Part shown: positions 16,988-25,793 of the stretch, piece by piece
Numbering within the stretch: position 1 is the stretch's first letter
Layout of the letters: each line of letters begins with the position of its first letter
Assembly (NCBI RefSeq): GCF_900109775.1
Contig: NZ_FOAX01000003.1
Location: forward strand, 1 to 64,000
Source of the DNA: Pseudoxanthomonas sp. GM95
GTDB taxonomy: Bacteria > Pseudomonadota > Gammaproteobacteria > Xanthomonadales > Xanthomonadaceae
Length of the DNA: 64,000 nt
Direction of reading: 5' to 3'
Notes under the pieces: generated by a model
The model's database searches: none
What the model saw: only the letters and a program-made list of their open reading frames with translations
What the model was told of the DNA's origin: nothing
Translations under genes and position numbers: made by a program

Positions 16988-17275
16988 TCAATGCGATCTC
17001 AGCGGGATCACCTTGCGGATCTGGTCCAGCCAGATGTGGTGTTGCCTGGCCGGATCGGCGAGGTCCTCCAGGCGCAGGAGGCCGTTGATGCCTTCGCGTT
17101 GTTCGGCATCGCGGAAGGTCTGCACCGTGGGCTGCACGGGCACAACACCCTGCAGCTCACTGCCATCATCCAGCGTGATCGCCACGCGGGCCTCGGAAGG
17201 AAGCTGGGTCACCCAGGCTTCCAGCTGCGCAATCTGGGTCGCATCGGTGTAAACGCGCTCGGCGTACTTGCTCAT
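16988..17275 (-). CDS. DUF3247 family protein
   Basis: 95 residues. I recognise this as DUF3247, a small Sm-like-fold family found mainly in xanthomonads: RVYTDATQIAQLEAWVTQLP, VAITLDDGSELQGVV, and the C-terminal HHIWLDQIRKVIPLRSH. Cytosolic, function unknown; the Sm-like fold suggests nucleic-acid or oligomeric binding, but that is inference. Start ATG 17275 has only a weak upstream site. Confidence 0.8.
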   Translation of the reverse strand: MSKYAERVYTDATQIAQLEAWVTQLPSEARVAITLDDGSELQGVVPVQPTVQTFRDAEQREGINGLLRLEDLADPARQHHIWLDQIRKVIPLRSH

Positions 17276-17459
17276 GACATCGCCCTGTCGTGAAAGACCC
17301 CCGATGCTGGGGATACCGGGCGTAAGGCCATGTCGAGACCATCGTCCTACCGAGGGATCGGACTTTTCCTACAGGCGCGGGCGGCGATGCCCGACTGCGC
17401 CACCCCCGTTGCGCGGGCCACCCTAGCGGCCTGATGTCCATCAGTCCCGGGGCAGGATC

Positions 17460-17672
17460 ATGCAGCGAGTTCTCTTCACCATCAGCGCACGCGACCAGGG
17501 GTGGCAGTTATATGAAGGCGAGCAAGGCCGCTTCTGGTTCAACGACCGGGCCGAGGCCCTGCATACCGCCGGCGTGATCGCCAACAACCTGCACCTGCAA
17601 CACGGCATCCGTAGCGCCGTGATCATGGACATGGCCGGCCGCGAGGCCGTCCTGGTCTCTCGCCACGGCTGA
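17460..17672 (+). CDS. small conserved hypothetical protein
   Basis: 70 residues. Reads MQRVLFTISARDQGWQLYEG and then RFWFNDRAEALHTAGVIANN and RSAVIMDMAGREAVLVSR: a beta-beta-alpha-beta-like layout similar to DUF2188-type small proteins, but I cannot place it firmly. The start follows GGGGCAGGATC. No signal peptide. Single gene converging on the DsbA-like gene 35 nt away. Confidence 0.6.
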   Translation: MQRVLFTISARDQGWQLYEGEQGRFWFNDRAEALHTAGVIANNLHLQHGIRSAVIMDMAGREAVLVSRHG

Positions 17673-17707
17673 TGCCGCGGCGATGTGCCTTCGTCTGATC
17701 GCGCCGG

Positions 17708-18391
17708 TCAGGCCGCCGCGATCCCCGACAGCTGGCGCAGCGCCTGTTCGAAGGTCTCCACCGGCTGGCCGCCCTGCAACAGGTGCTGCTGGTTGAACAC
17801 CACCGACGGCACCGCGGTGATCCCGGCCTGACGCCAGCGCGCTTCGTCCTGGCGGACCTGCTCCACGTACTGATCGCTTTCCAGCACGGTCTGCGCCTGC
17901 GCGGCTTCCAGGCCGGCCGTGGCCACGATCGCCACCAGCTGCGCGTGGTCGGAGACATCCAGTCCTTCGGTGAAATAAGCCTCCAGCAACGCCCGCTTCA
18001 GGCGTAGCTGCGCGGGCGCGCCGAGCTCGCCGGCCCAGTGCAGCAGGCGATGCGCATTGAAGGTGTTGAAGCTGCGCGTGCGCTTGTCTAGGTCGAAGGT
18101 GAAACCCAGCTCGGCACCGCGCGCGCGGATGGTCTCGCCGCTGGCCTTGTACTGGGCCGCGCTCATGCCGTACTTGCGCATCAGGCGCTGCTGCAGGTCT
18201 TCACCGCCCGCGCCCAGCTCCGGGTCGAGTTCGAACGGCTGGAAATGCAGGTCCAGCTGCAGGCCTTCGATCCGCTCGGCCGCGGTCAGCAGCGATTGCA
18301 GGCCAATGGCGCACCACGGGCAGACCACGTCGGAGACGAAATCCACGCGCACCGGCTGTCCGGCGGAAGGAGAAGTTGAAAGATCGCCCAT
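17708..18391 (-). CDS. DsbA-family oxidoreductase, FrnE-like (cytosolic)
   Basis: 227 residues. Thioredoxin-fold with CPWC active site (Cys24, Cys27 in FVSDVVCPWCAIG), the inserted helical domain, and the cis-Pro region GITAVPSVVFNQQHLLQG. This is the FrnE/2-hydroxychromene isomerase-like subgroup. There is no signal peptide, so it acts in the cytoplasm, probably in disulfide or oxidative-stress chemistry. Start at ATG 18391 chosen because upstream sequence is not family-like and an inverted repeat sits just before it. Confidence 0.88.
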   Translation of the reverse strand: MGDLSTSPSAGQPVRVDFVSDVVCPWCAIGLQSLLTAAERIEGLQLDLHFQPFELDPELGAGGEDLQQRLMRKYGMSAAQYKASGETIRARGAELGFTFDLDKRTRSFNTFNAHRLLHWAGELGAPAQLRLKRALLEAYFTEGLDVSDHAQLVAIVATAGLEAAQAQTVLESDQYVEQVRQDEARWRQAGITAVPSVVFNQQHLLQGGQPVETFEQALRQLSGIAAA

Positions 18392-18412
18392 CGGGACAGT
18401 CCTGGCTGCAAT

Positions 18413-18447
18413 GCGGGCGGCCATTGCAGCGCGCCGTGGCCGCCCGC
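18413..18447. repeat. 11-bp inverted repeat upstream of the FrnE-like gene
   Basis: GCGGGCGGCCA, a 13-nt loop, then TGGCCGCCCGC, ending 22 nt before the FrnE-like start codon and about 145 nt after the SDR stop. It could be a leader structure or a terminator lacking a T-run. Confidence 0.4.
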
Positions 18448-18592
18448 TCAACCATCCCGATAGGATGCTCCGTCTTGGCTTGCCTGAATTCGCCTCGTGC
18501 CGGTACAGCACCTTGCGCGGGGAGACTGGCCGCGACGATCGCGGTCAGCGGCCACACGGCGAGCAGCCCCGCGATCAGGCGCCGCCCGGTGC

Positions 18593-19327
18593 TCAGTACG
18601 GGCTGGCCGTGGGCCGCACGATGATCTCGCTCACATCCACTGTGTCGGGCTGGCCGATGGCGTAGGCGATCGCATTGGCGATGGCGTCGGCGGGCATGGC
18701 CAGCGCGCGGAAGTCATCCATGTAGGCGCGGGTGCCCGCATCGCTGATGTCGTGGCCCAGTTCGGAGGTGGTCACACCCGGCGAGATGACCGTGACGCGC
18801 AGGTCGGTGTGTTCCTGGCGCAGGCCTTCGGAGATGGCTAGCACCGCGAACTTGGTCGCGCAGTACACCGCGCTGGTCGGGAACACCGCGTGCCCGCCGA
18901 TCGACGAGACATTGATGAACTGGCCGCTGCCCTGCGCCTGCATCACCGGCAGGCCGGCGGAGATGCCATGCAGCACGCCGCGGATGTTGACGTCGATCAT
19001 GCGGTTCCATTCGTCGACCTTGCCGGCATCCAGGCGCGAGAGCGGCATGACGCCGGCGTTGTTGATGACCACGTCGACGCGGCCGTGTTCGGCCTTGGCC
19101 TGGGCGACCAGCGCCTGGACATCCTCCAACTGGGTCACGTCGATCGCGCGCCAGCTGGCGCGGCCGCCGGCGGCGGTGAGTTCGTCGGCCAGCGCCTGCA
19201 GGCGCTCGGCGCGACGCGCGCCCAGCACGACGTTGGCGCCCTGCGCGGCCAGCACGCGGGCGGTGGCTTGCCCGATGCCGCTGCTGGCACCGGTGATGAC
19301 GACGGTCTTGCCTGAAATATTGGACAT
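18593..19327 (-). CDS. SDR-family oxidoreductase (YdfG-like)
   Basis: 244 residues. VITGASSGIGQATA cofactor loop, GARRAERL (Arg after beta-2, favouring NADPH), NNAG at 89-92, and the catalytic Ser141/142, Tyr155, Lys159 (VYCATKFAV). PGVTTSELGHDI and a C-terminal IIVRPTASPY complete the classical family. Divergent from the AraC regulator across 168 nt; that regulator probably controls it. Substrate unknown; small aldehydes, ketones or 3-hydroxy acids are typical for the group. Confidence 0.9.
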   Translation of the reverse strand: MSNISGKTVVITGASSGIGQATARVLAAQGANVVLGARRAERLQALADELTAAGGRASWRAIDVTQLEDVQALVAQAKAEHGRVDVVINNAGVMPLSRLDAGKVDEWNRMIDVNIRGVLHGISAGLPVMQAQGSGQFINVSSIGGHAVFPTSAVYCATKFAVLAISEGLRQEHTDLRVTVISPGVTTSELGHDISDAGTRAYMDDFRALAMPADAIANAIAYAIGQPDTVDVSEIIVRPTASPY

Positions 19328-19495
19328 CGGAATCTCCACTTGCGTGAGGCCAGGCGACATGCCCGGCGGGTGGAGATCACGATGCGGCGGCCGGGCGTCG
19401 CGGCGGTATCCGGTTCCTGCAGGCCGATTGCCTGATCCTCCGAGATGCAGCCAAGCCCACGCCAGCACCGGCAGCGCCTGCTTAGACTGGCCACC

Positions 19496-20437
19496 ATGGA
19501 CCCACGCCCTGTTTCATCGCCTGACGACGCCACCGGCCACGCCACCGCGGTGGCCGCGTCCCTGGCCGAACTGGCCCAGCGGATTGAACGATCCACCGGC
19601 CACAGCGGCGTGCACGCCACCGCCTGGGCGCCCATGACGCTGGCGCGCGCCGACGTGCCGGCGGCGATGCCGACCGTGGCGGTCCAGGAGCCGTCGCTGT
19701 GCCTGGTTGCGCAGGGCGGCAAGCAGGTGCTGCTGGGCAGCGAGGTGTTCGAGTACGACGCCTCGCACCACCTGCTTGCTTCGGTCGACCTGCCGGTGAC
19801 GGGCCGGGTGACGGTGGCCAGCCCGCAGCGGCCTTACCTGTGCCTGATCCTGCGCATGGACCCGGTGCAGATCGCCGCGCTGCTGGGCGAACTGCAGCTC
19901 ACCGACACCGACCTGCCGCCGCCCACGCGCGGCCTGAACCTGGGGCCAGCCGATCCGGCCTTGATCGACGTGGCGGTGCGGATGATGCGGCTGCTGGACA
20001 CGCCCGACGATCTGCCCGCGCTCGCCCCGCTGCTGATGCGCGAGCTGCTGTATCGCCTGCTGCGCAGCGACCAGGGCGGCATGCTGCGCCATATCGCCGT
20101 GGCCGATTCACCGGGCCAGCGCATCACCCGCGCGATCGGCTGGCTGCGCGAGCACTACCGCCAACCGCTGCGGATCGACACCATCGCCCGCCACGCGCAC
20201 ATGAGCCCGTCTTCGCTGCACCAGCACTTCAAGGCGATCACCGCGATGAGCCCGCTGCAATACCAGAAGCAGCTGCGCCTGCAGGAAGCCCGCCGCCTGC
20301 TGCTGGCCGGCGCCCCCGACGCCGCCAGCGCCGGGCATGAAGTGGGCTACGAAAGCCCCTCGCAGTTCAGTCGCGAATACAGCCGCCTGTTCGGCGCGCC
20401 GCCGCTGCGCGATATCGCGCGGTTAAGGGCGATGTAA
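19496..20437 (+). CDS. AraC-family regulator with AraC_N (cupin) domain
   Basis: 313 residues. The N-terminal AraC_N-type cupin (about 40-180: PSLCLVAQGGKQVLLGSEVFEYD, LLASVDLPVTGRV) is followed by two HTH motifs (RIDTIARHAHMSPSSLHQHFK and AASAGHEVGYESPSQFSREYSR). A start 51 nt upstream is possible; I prefer ATG 19496. Its position divergent from an SDR gene is the usual arrangement for this subgroup, which often controls the adjacent oxidoreductase. The ligand is unknown. Confidence 0.9.
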   Translation: MDPRPVSSPDDATGHATAVAASLAELAQRIERSTGHSGVHATAWAPMTLARADVPAAMPTVAVQEPSLCLVAQGGKQVLLGSEVFEYDASHHLLASVDLPVTGRVTVASPQRPYLCLILRMDPVQIAALLGELQLTDTDLPPPTRGLNLGPADPALIDVAVRMMRLLDTPDDLPALAPLLMRELLYRLLRSDQGGMLRHIAVADSPGQRITRAIGWLREHYRQPLRIDTIARHAHMSPSSLHQHFKAITAMSPLQYQKQLRLQEARRLLLAGAPDAASAGHEVGYESPSQFSREYSRLFGAPPLRDIARLRAM

Positions 20438-20455
20438 AGACGCCGATCGGGCGCC

Positions 20456-22912
20456 TCAGGTCTGCGGCAACTTCTGCTTCAAGATGGCCATGTCCTTCCA
20501 CGGATCAGCCTTCAATCGCGCTGCCCGCTGCAACGCCTTGTCCAGGGTGAACTGGCCGGGCCCGGTGATCCGGCCCAGGTCGTCCCAGCGCAGCGGCACC
20601 GCGACGGTGGCGTGCTCGCGGGCGCGCAGCGACCAGCTGCACACGCTGGTGCTGCCACGCCCGTTGCGCAGCCAGTCGATGAAGATCTTCCGCTCGCGCT
20701 TGGCCTTGCTCATCGTGGCGATGTAGCGCTCGGGCCGGTGCTCGGCCATGGCATTGGCGAAGGCCTCGCAGAAGGCCTTGACCGTGTCCCAGCTGGGGCC
20801 GCGATCAATCGGCACCACCACGTGCAGGCCCTTGCCGCCGGACAGGCGCACAAAACTCTCCAGCCCGGTCTTGCGCAGGTTGCTGCGGATTTCGCGCGCC
20901 GCCTGTTTGACCTGCGCCCAAGACACGCCGGGACCGGGGTCCAGATCGAACACCAGCCGGTCCGGCTGTTCCGGTGCGTCCACAGTCGAGCCCCAGGGAT
21001 GCAGCTCCAAGGTGTTCATCTGCACCAGGGCCAGCACGCCCTCGATGTCTTCCACGTACAGGTAATCCTCGGTGCCGCTTTTCTGTTTCAGCGGCACCGC
21101 ATGCACACCCTTGCCCAGCGATGGTGCATGGTGTTTCTGGAAGAAACATTCATTGCCTGCGCCATCTGGACAGCGCAGCAGCGACAGCGGCCGCCCGGCC
21201 AGTTCCGGCAGCAGCAGGGACGCGATCCGACGGTAGTAATCGGCCACCTGCCCCTTGGTGATCTTGTCCTTGGGATACACCACGCGGTCGGGATGGGTGA
21301 TGATGATCGCGCCGTCGGCAGTGTTGTGGAGTGCGGCCATGTCCTTATCCTCCCGCAGGCGTTTGAACGCGGCCTGGCGCAGCAAGCCTTCCTTGCCCCA
21401 ACCACGGAAGGCCACCTCGGCTAGCAGCTGCGGCTTGACCCAATGCACGCTGCGCGCATTGAACGGCACGTGCGCGGGCAGCTCGATCGAGGCGCGCTCA
21501 CTGTGCAGAAGCTTTAGCCGCGCCAGCAGCGCCTTGAGCGTGGCGTCATCGTAGCCAGTGCCGACGCGGCCGGCGTAGACCAGCGCGCCATGTTCCACGC
21601 GCGCCATCAACAGCGAACCGAAGCCGGTGCGTGCTCCCTTGGGCGGGGTGTAGCCGACGATGACGAATTCATCGGTCTGCTCGTGCTTGACCTTGACCCA
21701 GGCGTCCGAGCGCGCGCCGGTGTAGGCCGAGTCCGCGCGCTTGCTGACGATGCCTTCCAGGCCCGCCTTGGCACTCGCCGAAAACACCTCGCTACCGTGA
21801 CCCAGCACGTGATCGCTGAAGGCGATCAGGCCCGGCGCATCGCCCAACAGCGCCTTCAACAACGCCTTGCGCGCCACCAGCGGCGCGCGGCTGATATCCA
21901 CGCCGGCCACGCCCGGCAGGTCGAACACCAGATAGCGCAGCTGCGCTTTGACCGTGCCGTCGATGGTCCGCTGCAACGCGGAGAAGTCACTGCGTCCCTG
22001 CGCGTCGATCACCACCAGTTCGCCATCCAGGCGCGCGTCGCGGACCGGTAGCGCGCGCACGGCGGCGACGATCTCCGGGAAGGTGTCGTTCCAGTCCAGG
22101 CCGTTGCGCGAGCGCAGCTTCACCTCGCCATCGACCAGGTCAGCCAGCAGGCGATAGCCGTCCCACTTGATCTCGTGCAGCCAGTCTTCGCCCGCCGGCG
22201 CGACCGCGCGCAGCTTGCAGAGCTGGGCGGCATACCCGGCCGGATACGGCGTGTCGCGTGCGCCCTCCAACGCCAGCACGCGACGCTTCCAGGCGGCCTC
22301 GGCCTTGGTGCGCTTGCGCGGGGCGGCAGGCGCCTTGCGCGGCGTTGCGCGCTTCGTCGTCGTGGGAGCACGTTTCCTCGCCTTCGCAGCGGTCGCAGGT
22401 GCGTCCAGCAGATCATCCGCTTCCTGGTCGGTGGCGAACGCGTCGTCGCGCTTGATCAGCAGCCACTGTTTCTGCCGGCCCTTCATCTGCGTGCGGACCA
22501 GCTTCCAGGCGCCGCCAAGCTTGTCGCCGCTGAGGATGAAATCCAGCTTGCCGGCAGCGATCGCCGCCAACGGTTCGCCATCACTGGTCCAGTGCCCGTG
22601 GTCGAACACATCGACATGCCCGGCGCCGTAATGCCCCTTGGGGATATCGCCTTCGAAACTGGCGTAATCCAGCGGATGGTCTTCCACCTCGACCGCCAGG
22701 CGTTTTTCGCCCGCGCGCAGCGAGGGCCCTTTCGGCACGGCCCAGCTCTTGAGCACGCCATCGGCCTCCAGGCGGAAGTCGTAATGCCGCGAGGAAGCGT
22801 GATGCAGCTGCACGATGAAGATCGGCCGATGGCCGGCGCGACCGCCCTGCCCGCCGCGCGGTTCGGGCGTCTGACCGAAGCGGCGCTTGCGGTCGTACTC
22901 GTGCAGCGACAT
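20456..22912 (-). CDS. ligD: ATP-dependent DNA ligase D (PE-ligase-polymerase)
   Basis: 818 residues with all three LigD modules in Pseudomonas order. 3'-phosphoesterase: about 28-155, RHYDFRLEADG and HYGAGHVDVFDHG. A basic Ala/Lys/Arg/Pro linker spans about 172-205. The ATP-dependent ligase domain carries the adenylated lysine in EIKWDGYR (Lys249), SRNGLDW and VKVKHEQTDEFVIVG. The C-terminal primase/polymerase domain has FDLDPGPG (metal Asp pair) and SGGKGLHVVVP. It repairs double-strand breaks by NHEJ with Ku, whose gene ends 3 nt upstream on the same strand. Confidence 0.97.
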   Translation of the reverse strand: MSLHEYDRKRRFGQTPEPRGGQGGRAGHRPIFIVQLHHASSRHYDFRLEADGVLKSWAVPKGPSLRAGEKRLAVEVEDHPLDYASFEGDIPKGHYGAGHVDVFDHGHWTSDGEPLAAIAAGKLDFILSGDKLGGAWKLVRTQMKGRQKQWLLIKRDDAFATDQEADDLLDAPATAAKARKRAPTTTKRATPRKAPAAPRKRTKAEAAWKRRVLALEGARDTPYPAGYAAQLCKLRAVAPAGEDWLHEIKWDGYRLLADLVDGEVKLRSRNGLDWNDTFPEIVAAVRALPVRDARLDGELVVIDAQGRSDFSALQRTIDGTVKAQLRYLVFDLPGVAGVDISRAPLVARKALLKALLGDAPGLIAFSDHVLGHGSEVFSASAKAGLEGIVSKRADSAYTGARSDAWVKVKHEQTDEFVIVGYTPPKGARTGFGSLLMARVEHGALVYAGRVGTGYDDATLKALLARLKLLHSERASIELPAHVPFNARSVHWVKPQLLAEVAFRGWGKEGLLRQAAFKRLREDKDMAALHNTADGAIIITHPDRVVYPKDKITKGQVADYYRRIASLLLPELAGRPLSLLRCPDGAGNECFFQKHHAPSLGKGVHAVPLKQKSGTEDYLYVEDIEGVLALVQMNTLELHPWGSTVDAPEQPDRLVFDLDPGPGVSWAQVKQAAREIRSNLRKTGLESFVRLSGGKGLHVVVPIDRGPSWDTVKAFCEAFANAMAEHRPERYIATMSKAKRERKIFIDWLRNGRGSTSVCSWSLRAREHATVAVPLRWDDLGRITGPGQFTLDKALQRAARLKADPWKDMAILKQKLPQT

Positions 22913-22915
22913 GGT

Positions 22916-23863
22916 TCAGCCCGCCTTGCGCAGCGGCGCCTTTTTCGCGGCCTTTTTGGTCGCTGATTTCTTGGTGGCCTTCTTCGCGGGAGATTTCTTG
23001 GCCGCCTTCTTGGCGGGCGCTTTCTTCGCGCCGGCCTTGCCCGCGGTTTTTTTTGCGGGCGTGCGCTTGTTCTCGCCTAGCGACTTCTGCAGCAGCGCCA
23101 TGAAGTCGACCACGTTGGTCGCCTCGCCTTCGCGCTCGTGCGCCGGCTCTTCTACCCGCGCAGTCGCACCCTTGGCCTTGATCCGCTTGCTGATGATGGC
23201 CTGCAGGCGCTCGCGGAATTCGTCGTGGTAATCCTCCGGATTCCAGTCACCGCGCATGGACTGGATCAGCTTGCGCGCCATCTCCTTTTCCTTGGCCGTG
23301 ACCCGGTAATCGCCGGTATTGCCGGCCGGCAGCTTGTATTCGTCGGGCGCGACCAGCTCCTGCGGATAGCGCAGCAGCATCAGCACCAGCGCATCGCCCT
23401 GCGGCATCACCGCGCACAGGTACTGGCGCGTGCGGATCACCACACGCGCGATGCCGACCTGGCCGGTGTCTCGCAGGGTTTCGCGCAGCAGCACATAGCC
23501 TTTTTCGGCCTTCTTGCCGGGCACCAGAATGTAGGGCTTTTCGTAGTAGCGGATGTCGATCTCGGCCGCATCGACAAAGGTCTCCACCTCGACCGACTCA
23601 TGGCTCTCCGGCGCAGCGGACTTGATGTCCTCCTCCTCGACCACGACGTAGTTGCCCTTGTCGTACTCGAACGCCTTGACGATGTCCTTCCACGGCACTT
23701 CCTCGCCGGTCTCGGCGTTGACGCGCTCGAAGCGGATCGGCGACTTGTCGCGCGAATCCAGCATGCGGAAATGCAGGTCCACCTTGCGCTCGCCCGACAT
23801 CAGCGACACCGGCACGTTGAGCAGGCCGAAGGTGAGAGTTCCGGTCCAGATGGGACGGGCCAT
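22916..23863 (-). CDS. ku: non-homologous end-joining protein Ku
   Basis: 315 residues. MARPIWTGTLTFGLLNVPVSL start and bacterial Ku core (about 1-260) with YEKPYILVPGKKAEKGYVLLRE and MLLRYPQELV. It binds DNA ends as a homodimer and recruits LigD. The last roughly 50 residues are an extended Lys/Ala/Pro tail made of KKA/PAKK units, resembling eukaryotic histone H1, which in other bacteria aids DNA binding and bridging. The gene is separated from ligD by 3 nt, a dedicated NHEJ operon. No extra ku copy in the window. Confidence 0.96.
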   Translation of the reverse strand: MARPIWTGTLTFGLLNVPVSLMSGERKVDLHFRMLDSRDKSPIRFERVNAETGEEVPWKDIVKAFEYDKGNYVVVEEEDIKSAAPESHESVEVETFVDAAEIDIRYYEKPYILVPGKKAEKGYVLLRETLRDTGQVGIARVVIRTRQYLCAVMPQGDALVLMLLRYPQELVAPDEYKLPAGNTGDYRVTAKEKEMARKLIQSMRGDWNPEDYHDEFRERLQAIISKRIKAKGATARVEEPAHEREGEATNVVDFMALLQKSLGENKRTPAKKTAGKAGAKKAPAKKAAKKSPAKKATKKSATKKAAKKAPLRKAG

Positions 23864-23958
23864 GGCAGGCGCTCCGCACGTGCCGCGCGGGATGCGCCGC
23901 TGGGCCTGCGAGTGTGCGAAGCGACCGCGTTGAGGCGCCGTGACGGGCGCCGGCGCGT

Positions 23959-24462
23959 TTACGGCGCTGCGGGCAGCGTGTAATCCAGGTCGTAGTAGTG
24001 CTTGCCGCCTTCGATGCGGATGCCGAGCTTGCCGGCAATGCCGGCCAGGGCGCCGGTGCCCGATTCTGGCGAAATAGTCACTTCCAGCTGCTGGGTCTCG
24101 CCGCGCATCACGCCGCGGTGGACCAGGACGAAGGTCCCGGCCTTGCCGTCGAGGGTGCCGGTCACCCGTTCGATCGCCACGTACGACGCCGAGGTGGGCA
24201 CGGAGGAACGCGCGGCCAGCATCTCGCCACTGCCGGTGCCGACCAGGTCGCCGCTGAAGGTCTTGTCCAGCGACATCCGGCCAAGACTGTTGCCGTCGCT
24301 GCCGGCCTGGCCGACCTCGCCCTGGGGCTGCATCTTCACTTCGAACGTGCCGGTGGCGTGGTGCATGACGGGTTCCTTGGGGGCGGCATGGGCCTGCATG
24401 GCCGGGCCCACACAGGCCGTCAGCATCAGGGCGAAAGCGGCACGCTGGACGAAAAGACGCAT
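23959..24462 (-). CDS. secreted DUF3224 family protein
   Basis: 167 residues. Signal peptide (MRLFVQRAAFALMLTACVGP through QAHA), then the DUF3224 barrel: ATGTFEVKMQPQGEV, MSLDKTFSGDLVGTGSGEML, SASYVAIERVTGTLDGKAGTF, FVLVHRGVMRGE and a C-terminal GGKHYYDLDYTLP. The family is a small allene-oxide-cyclase-like beta-barrel of unknown function; most members are cytosolic, so the leader here is worth noting. The start at ATG 24462 is set by the signal peptide. Confidence 0.85.
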   Translation of the reverse strand: MRLFVQRAAFALMLTACVGPAMQAHAAPKEPVMHHATGTFEVKMQPQGEVGQAGSDGNSLGRMSLDKTFSGDLVGTGSGEMLAARSSVPTSASYVAIERVTGTLDGKAGTFVLVHRGVMRGETQQLEVTISPESGTGALAGIAGKLGIRIEGGKHYYDLDYTLPAAP

Positions 24463-24622
24463 CGTGACGCTCGATGGGAAATGGTGCCCGCATCGTAGCG
24501 CACCGACACCGCGTGTCACGCCTGCCCCAACCGCGCCGAAACGCCGCCAACGCGCGCAGTGCGCATTCACCGGGGCGGGCGTAGCATCGACGCCATCACT
24601 CCTCACAGACGGGGAAACCGCC

Positions 24623-25186
24623 ATGCAACGCACCCATCTCGCTCTCATCGCCGTGCTCGCGCTGGCCAGCGCGCCGGCCCTGGCCGCGGTCCGCAACGTC
24701 ACCGATCCCAACCTGCCGCGGGCGTTGCCCAGCGACGGCCCGGTGTCGGTCTCGTGGACCGATCCGGCCCAGTTCAGCGACATCCGCAACAGCACCAACC
24801 GCTGGGAGGCCCAGCGCGGCAACTGGGTCTACGACCTGGCCGCCTACATGCGCAAGGAAGCCACCAAGGACCTGCAGCCCGGCCAGACCCTGGACGTGCG
24901 CTTCACCGACATGGACCGCGCTGGCGAGTACGAGCCCTGGCATGGCCCGTCGGCCGACCATATCCGGATCATGAAAGACATCTATCCGCCGCGGATGACC
25001 TTCGACTACACCCTGCGCGATGCCGATGGCCGCGTGGTCGACGAAGGCCAGCGCAAGCTCACCGACATGAGCTACCTGATGGGCGCGCGCCCGATGGACA
25101 GCGACCCGCTGCGTTTCGAGAAGCGGATGATCGACGACTGGACCCACCGCGAGCTCAACAAGCGCGCACTCAGCAGCAATCCGTAA
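24623..25186 (+). CDS. periplasmic DUF3016 family protein
   Basis: 187 residues. Clear signal peptide (MQRTHLALIAVLALASAPALAA). The mature part has the DUF3016 blocks VSVSWTDPAQFSDI, LQPGQTLDVRFTDMDRAGEYEPW, IYPPRMTFDYTLRDADGRVV and LRFEKRMIDDWTHRELN. Unknown periplasmic function. A strong intrinsic terminator follows at 25210-25258, so it is a single-gene unit. Confidence 0.88.
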   Translation: MQRTHLALIAVLALASAPALAAVRNVTDPNLPRALPSDGPVSVSWTDPAQFSDIRNSTNRWEAQRGNWVYDLAAYMRKEATKDLQPGQTLDVRFTDMDRAGEYEPWHGPSADHIRIMKDIYPPRMTFDYTLRDADGRVVDEGQRKLTDMSYLMGARPMDSDPLRFEKRMIDDWTHRELNKRALSSNP

Positions 25187-25209
25187 CGCCTGCCCAGGCG
25201 CTGCATGAC

Positions 25210-25258
25210 CGGGGCGCGCCCGGCCGTTGAACCCGGCCCGGCGCGCCCCGATCTTTTT
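25210..25258 (+). terminator. intrinsic terminator after the DUF3016 gene
   Basis: Eleven-bp perfect stem CGGGGCGCGCC / GGCGCGCCCCG around an inner GGCC pairing, followed by ATCTTTTT. A textbook rho-independent terminator, 24 nt past the stop codon. Confidence 0.85.
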
Positions 25259-25288
25259 CGCATCCCCTTCCTTGCCCAGGACGACGCC

Positions 25289-25762
25289 ATGAGCCAGTTC
25301 GACCTCTCCCCGCCCGACACCGCCCAGCGCGCCGCGCTCATCGCCGGCCTCAGCGACGAAGAACGCCACGTGCTGCTGCAGCACGGGACCGAGGCGCCGT
25401 TCTGCGGGGCGTTCCTGGACAACAAGCTGGAGGGCGTCTACACCTGCCGTCTGTGCGGGCTGCCGCTGTTCGCTTCGAGTGCCAAGTTCGAATCCGGCAC
25501 CGGCTGGCCGAGCTTCTTCAAGCCGGTCGATGCCGCGCACGTGCGCACCATCCGCGATACCAGCTACGGCATGATCCGCACCGAGATCACCTGCGCCCGC
25601 TGCGACAGCCATCTGGGCCACGTGTTCCCCGACGGCCCGCCGCCGACCTACGAACGCCATTGCCTCAATTCGGTCTCGTTGTCCTTCACCGAAGCGGGCA
25701 AGGCCCTGCCGGATCCACTGCATCGCGGCGGCGCCGAAGCGCAGCTTGCCCAGGCCGCCTAA
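25289..25762 (+). CDS. msrB: peptide-methionine (R)-S-oxide reductase
   Basis: 157 residues, no signal peptide. It reduces methionine-R-sulfoxide in oxidised proteins in the cytosol. Zinc site Cys53/Cys56 (CRLC) and Cys102/Cys105 (CARC), the GTGWPSFF block, GHVFPDGPPPT, and the catalytic Cys125 in RHCLNS. The resolving Cys of some family members (replaced here in FASSAKFESG) appears absent, so recycling may use another thiol. The start has a weak upstream site; the gene is monocistronic. Confidence 0.95.
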   Translation: MSQFDLSPPDTAQRAALIAGLSDEERHVLLQHGTEAPFCGAFLDNKLEGVYTCRLCGLPLFASSAKFESGTGWPSFFKPVDAAHVRTIRDTSYGMIRTEITCARCDSHLGHVFPDGPPPTYERHCLNSVSLSFTEAGKALPDPLHRGGAEAQLAQAA

Positions 25763-25772
25763 ACGCGCGTGG

Positions 25773-25793
25773 GGGCCGCGCTCAGCGCGGCCC
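25773..25793. terminator. hairpin at the convergent msrB / EF-hand ends
   Basis: Nine-bp perfect stem GGGCCGCGC / GCGCGGCCC with a 3-nt loop covering the EF-hand gene's stop codon. It can act on both strands; no strong T-run. Confidence 0.5.
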
